A stretch of 6,706 nucleotides of DNA from Methanoregula sp. UBA276 (GTDB lineage Archaea; Halobacteriota; Methanomicrobia; Methanomicrobiales; Methanospirillaceae): assembly GCA_002508495.1 (NCBI GenBank), contig DANA01000111.1, positions 1 to 6,706 on the forward strand. Reading direction: 5' to 3'. How positions within the stretch are numbered: position 1 is the first letter of the stretch; each line of letters begins with the position of its first letter. Positions 5,308 to 6,706 of this stretch are shown in pieces. The notes under the pieces are model-generated. The model searched no databases. It was not told where the DNA came from and was given only the letters and a program-made list of their open reading frames with translations. A program made the position numbers and the translations under genes.

Positions 5308-5459
5308 AATGTTCAGACTGATCATTCGGGGCGGAGGACAGAAATAAGTTGGCATGGGTACAGGCCATAGGGGGTCTGCCATGCTTCGCAGTCCCGAAAA
5401 TGAACACTCATATACATCAACGTCCAAACCTGTAACATCCACTCAGAAGCTGGTGCTGT
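5308..5459. promoter_or_regulatory. Divergent promoter region of disordered protein and acyl-CoA synthetase genes
   Basis: Two separate TATA-like boxes are visible. AACTTATTT on the minus strand (complement of 5342-5350) is about 38 bases from the ATG at 5307. CATATACAT on the plus strand (5408-5416) is about 46 bases before the ATG at 5460, predicting a leader of some 20 bases. GGTG (5452-5455) four bases before that ATG is a partial Shine-Dalgarno match. No Shine-Dalgarno is seen on the minus side. Confidence 0.4.
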
Positions 5460-6706
5460 ATGTCCAACGTCACGACCCTCCTTGATGCAAAAAGTGTCCC
5501 CGAAGCAAAAGCTGCCCTGATCTGCCCCACGCGGGGCGAGACGTACAGTTACAAGCGGCTCAGGGACGAGATGAACCGGGTCGGCTGCGGGCTGAAAAAA
5601 CTCGGGGTGAAGCCCGGTGACCGGGTCTGCATCTATCTGGACAGTTCACCGGAATACCTCATCAGCTATTTTGCCATATGGCGGATTGGGGGTGTTGCCG
5701 TGCCGACGAATATTGTCTATCGCGGTGCCGAACTTCTCCATGTCATCAACGATGCTGGTGCCGGTGCGATTATCACCGACCAGCAGGGCATAGGAGTAAT
5801 TGCCGGTATCCGGCAGCAAATACCCACGGTTTCCCACATTATCTGTGTCAGCGGGTCCTGCGCGGGATCGGTGGCATGGGACTCGTTTCCCCCCGCACCG
5901 CCATCCATGCGGGCAGAGAACTGCGCTGTCACGGACCTCTGCCATATCCAGTATACAGCAGGAACGACCGGAAAACCCAAAGGGGCCATGCTGACGCACG
6001 GCAACTGGATGACTGCCCTTGACACCGAGCGGGACGCCCTCCGTCTCCGGCCTGACGATGTGTACCTGGGCATCTATCCCATGGGGCACGTGGGGCTGTC
6101 GTGGGGGCTCTCGGTAATCCGGGCTGGCGGAACCTATGTCATGATGGAACGCTTCGACCTGGAACAGTACCTCGGCCTTGCCGGGCAGTACCAGGTCACG
6201 GTCCTTGCGGGGATGCCCCCGGTCATCCACTCCCTGAACCTAGCCCCCCCCGGCACAGAAGAGCAGCTCGCCAACGCACGGGTCATCATCTCGGGCGGAG
6301 GACAGCTCCTTCCCGTGGTCTGGGAGGCGTTCGACCAGCGTTATCACATCCCGGTTGCCAACTCCTACGGGCTCTCCGAGACGATTGTCATCGGTTCGGG
6401 CACAACAACGCTTCCCGGTTACCCGCACCTTACCAAGGGATTCCAGAGCGTAGGAGTTGCAGTCGGGTACACCGAGATGAAGATTGTTGATGCTGCCAAT
6501 CCGAAGAAGGAGATGCCAATTGGAGAAGCCGGGGAGATTGCTCTCCGTGGCCCGGCAATCGCGAAAGGCTACTGGAATCTGCCGGATGCAACCCGCGTGG
6601 TCTTCCGCCCGGACGGCTGGTTCCTGACCGGTGACATCGGGTACCTTGACGCTGACGGGATACTCTGCATCACCGACCGGAAAAAGGACATGATCATCAT
6701 GTCCGG
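5460..6706 (+). CDS. AMP-forming acyl-CoA synthetase / ligase (3' end outside window)
   Basis: The frame is open from the ATG at 5460 to the right edge (415 complete codons of an expected 500 or more). It belongs to the ANL adenylate-forming superfamily, which activates a carboxylic acid with ATP to an acyl-AMP and then moves it to CoA. Visible motifs in order: the N-terminal SYKRLRDEMNRVGCGLKKLGV block (30-50) typical of this fold, the phosphate-binding loop YTAGTTGKPKG (165-175), NSYGLSET (301-308) near the adenine pocket, TGDIGYLD (390-397) with the ribose-binding Asp, and the hinge DRKKDMIIMSG (406-416). The catalytic lysine of the C-terminal domain lies outside the window. The motif set looks most like medium/long-chain fatty acid CoA ligases, but the substrate cannot be read. 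A TAA at 5433 in frame makes this the first ATG. Probably cytoplasmic. A complete active core is expected. Confidence 0.9.
   Translation, partial: MSNVTTLLDAKSVPEAKAALICPTRGETYSYKRLRDEMNRVGCGLKKLGVKPGDRVCIYLDSSPEYLISYFAIWRIGGVAVPTNIVYRGAELLHVINDAGAGAIITDQQGIGVIAGIRQQIPTVSHIICVSGSCAGSVAWDSFPPAPPSMRAENCAVTDLCHIQYTAGTTGKPKGAMLTHGNWMTALDTERDALRLRPDDVYLGIYPMGHVGLSWGLSVIRAGGTYVMMERFDLEQYLGLAGQYQVTVLAGMPPVIHSLNLAPPGTEEQLANARVIISGGGQLLPVVWEAFDQRYHIPVANSYGLSETIVIGSGTTTLPGYPHLTKGFQSVGVAVGYTEMKIVDAANPKKEMPIGEAGEIALRGPAIAKGYWNLPDATRVVFRPDGWFLTGDIGYLDADGILCITDRKKDMIIMS

Noticed and set aside
4831..5370. Plus-strand frame of 179 codons opposite the disordered protein gene
   Set aside because: It looks like an antisense shadow, rich in Leu, Gly, Ala and Pro, with no start signal. 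The minus-strand protein has a more natural composition and an ordered tail. Because both are low-complexity, the choice is not certain.
5646..6230. Minus-strand frame of 194 codons inside the acyl-CoA synthetase gene
   Set aside because: The plus-strand frame carries all the expected adenylate-forming motifs in order, so this is a shadow.

Overview
The window looks like a chromosome segment from a methanogenic archaeon, most likely of the Methanomicrobiales (Methanoregula-like). This is inferred from the C-terminal end of a CDC48/VAT-type AAA ATPase, a PGF-CTERM-like surface-protein tail, TATA-type promoters with T-tract 3' ends, weak or absent Shine-Dalgarno sites on several genes, and GC-rich coding frames. 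No mobile element, tRNA, rRNA or CRISPR array was recognised.

Left part (1-1785, plus strand). The 3' end of a CDC48 gene is followed by a T-tract and two GC-rich inverted repeats. Next comes a 454-residue membrane protein that joins an N-terminal zinc ribbon, an RDD membrane domain and a C-terminal TPR region.

Middle (1813-3255). A TauE/SafE-type anion permease on the minus strand converges on the RDD gene and diverges from a plus-strand isochorismatase-like cysteine hydrolase. They share a promoter region of about 66 bp.

Right-middle (3260-4518, minus strand). A two-gene unit encodes an exported protein with a lipobox-like N-terminus and a PGF-CTERM-like C-terminus, followed by a small two-helix membrane protein. 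The genes overlap by four bases (ATGA). The unit ends in a hairpin plus T6, four bases from the hydrolase gene.

Right (4519-6706). A gap of 429 bases is unusually rich in structure: a symmetric TATAAATA box, a long stem-loop, a second stem-loop, a perfect 14-bp palindrome and three GATCCGR copies exactly 16 bp apart. It is followed by a small Arg/Pro/Gln/Glu-rich disordered protein gene (minus strand) and, divergently, an AMP-forming acyl-CoA synthetase that runs off the right edge.

The genes do not form one recognisable pathway. The two points most worth following are the structured gap at 4519-4947 and the exported protein with its coupled membrane partner.
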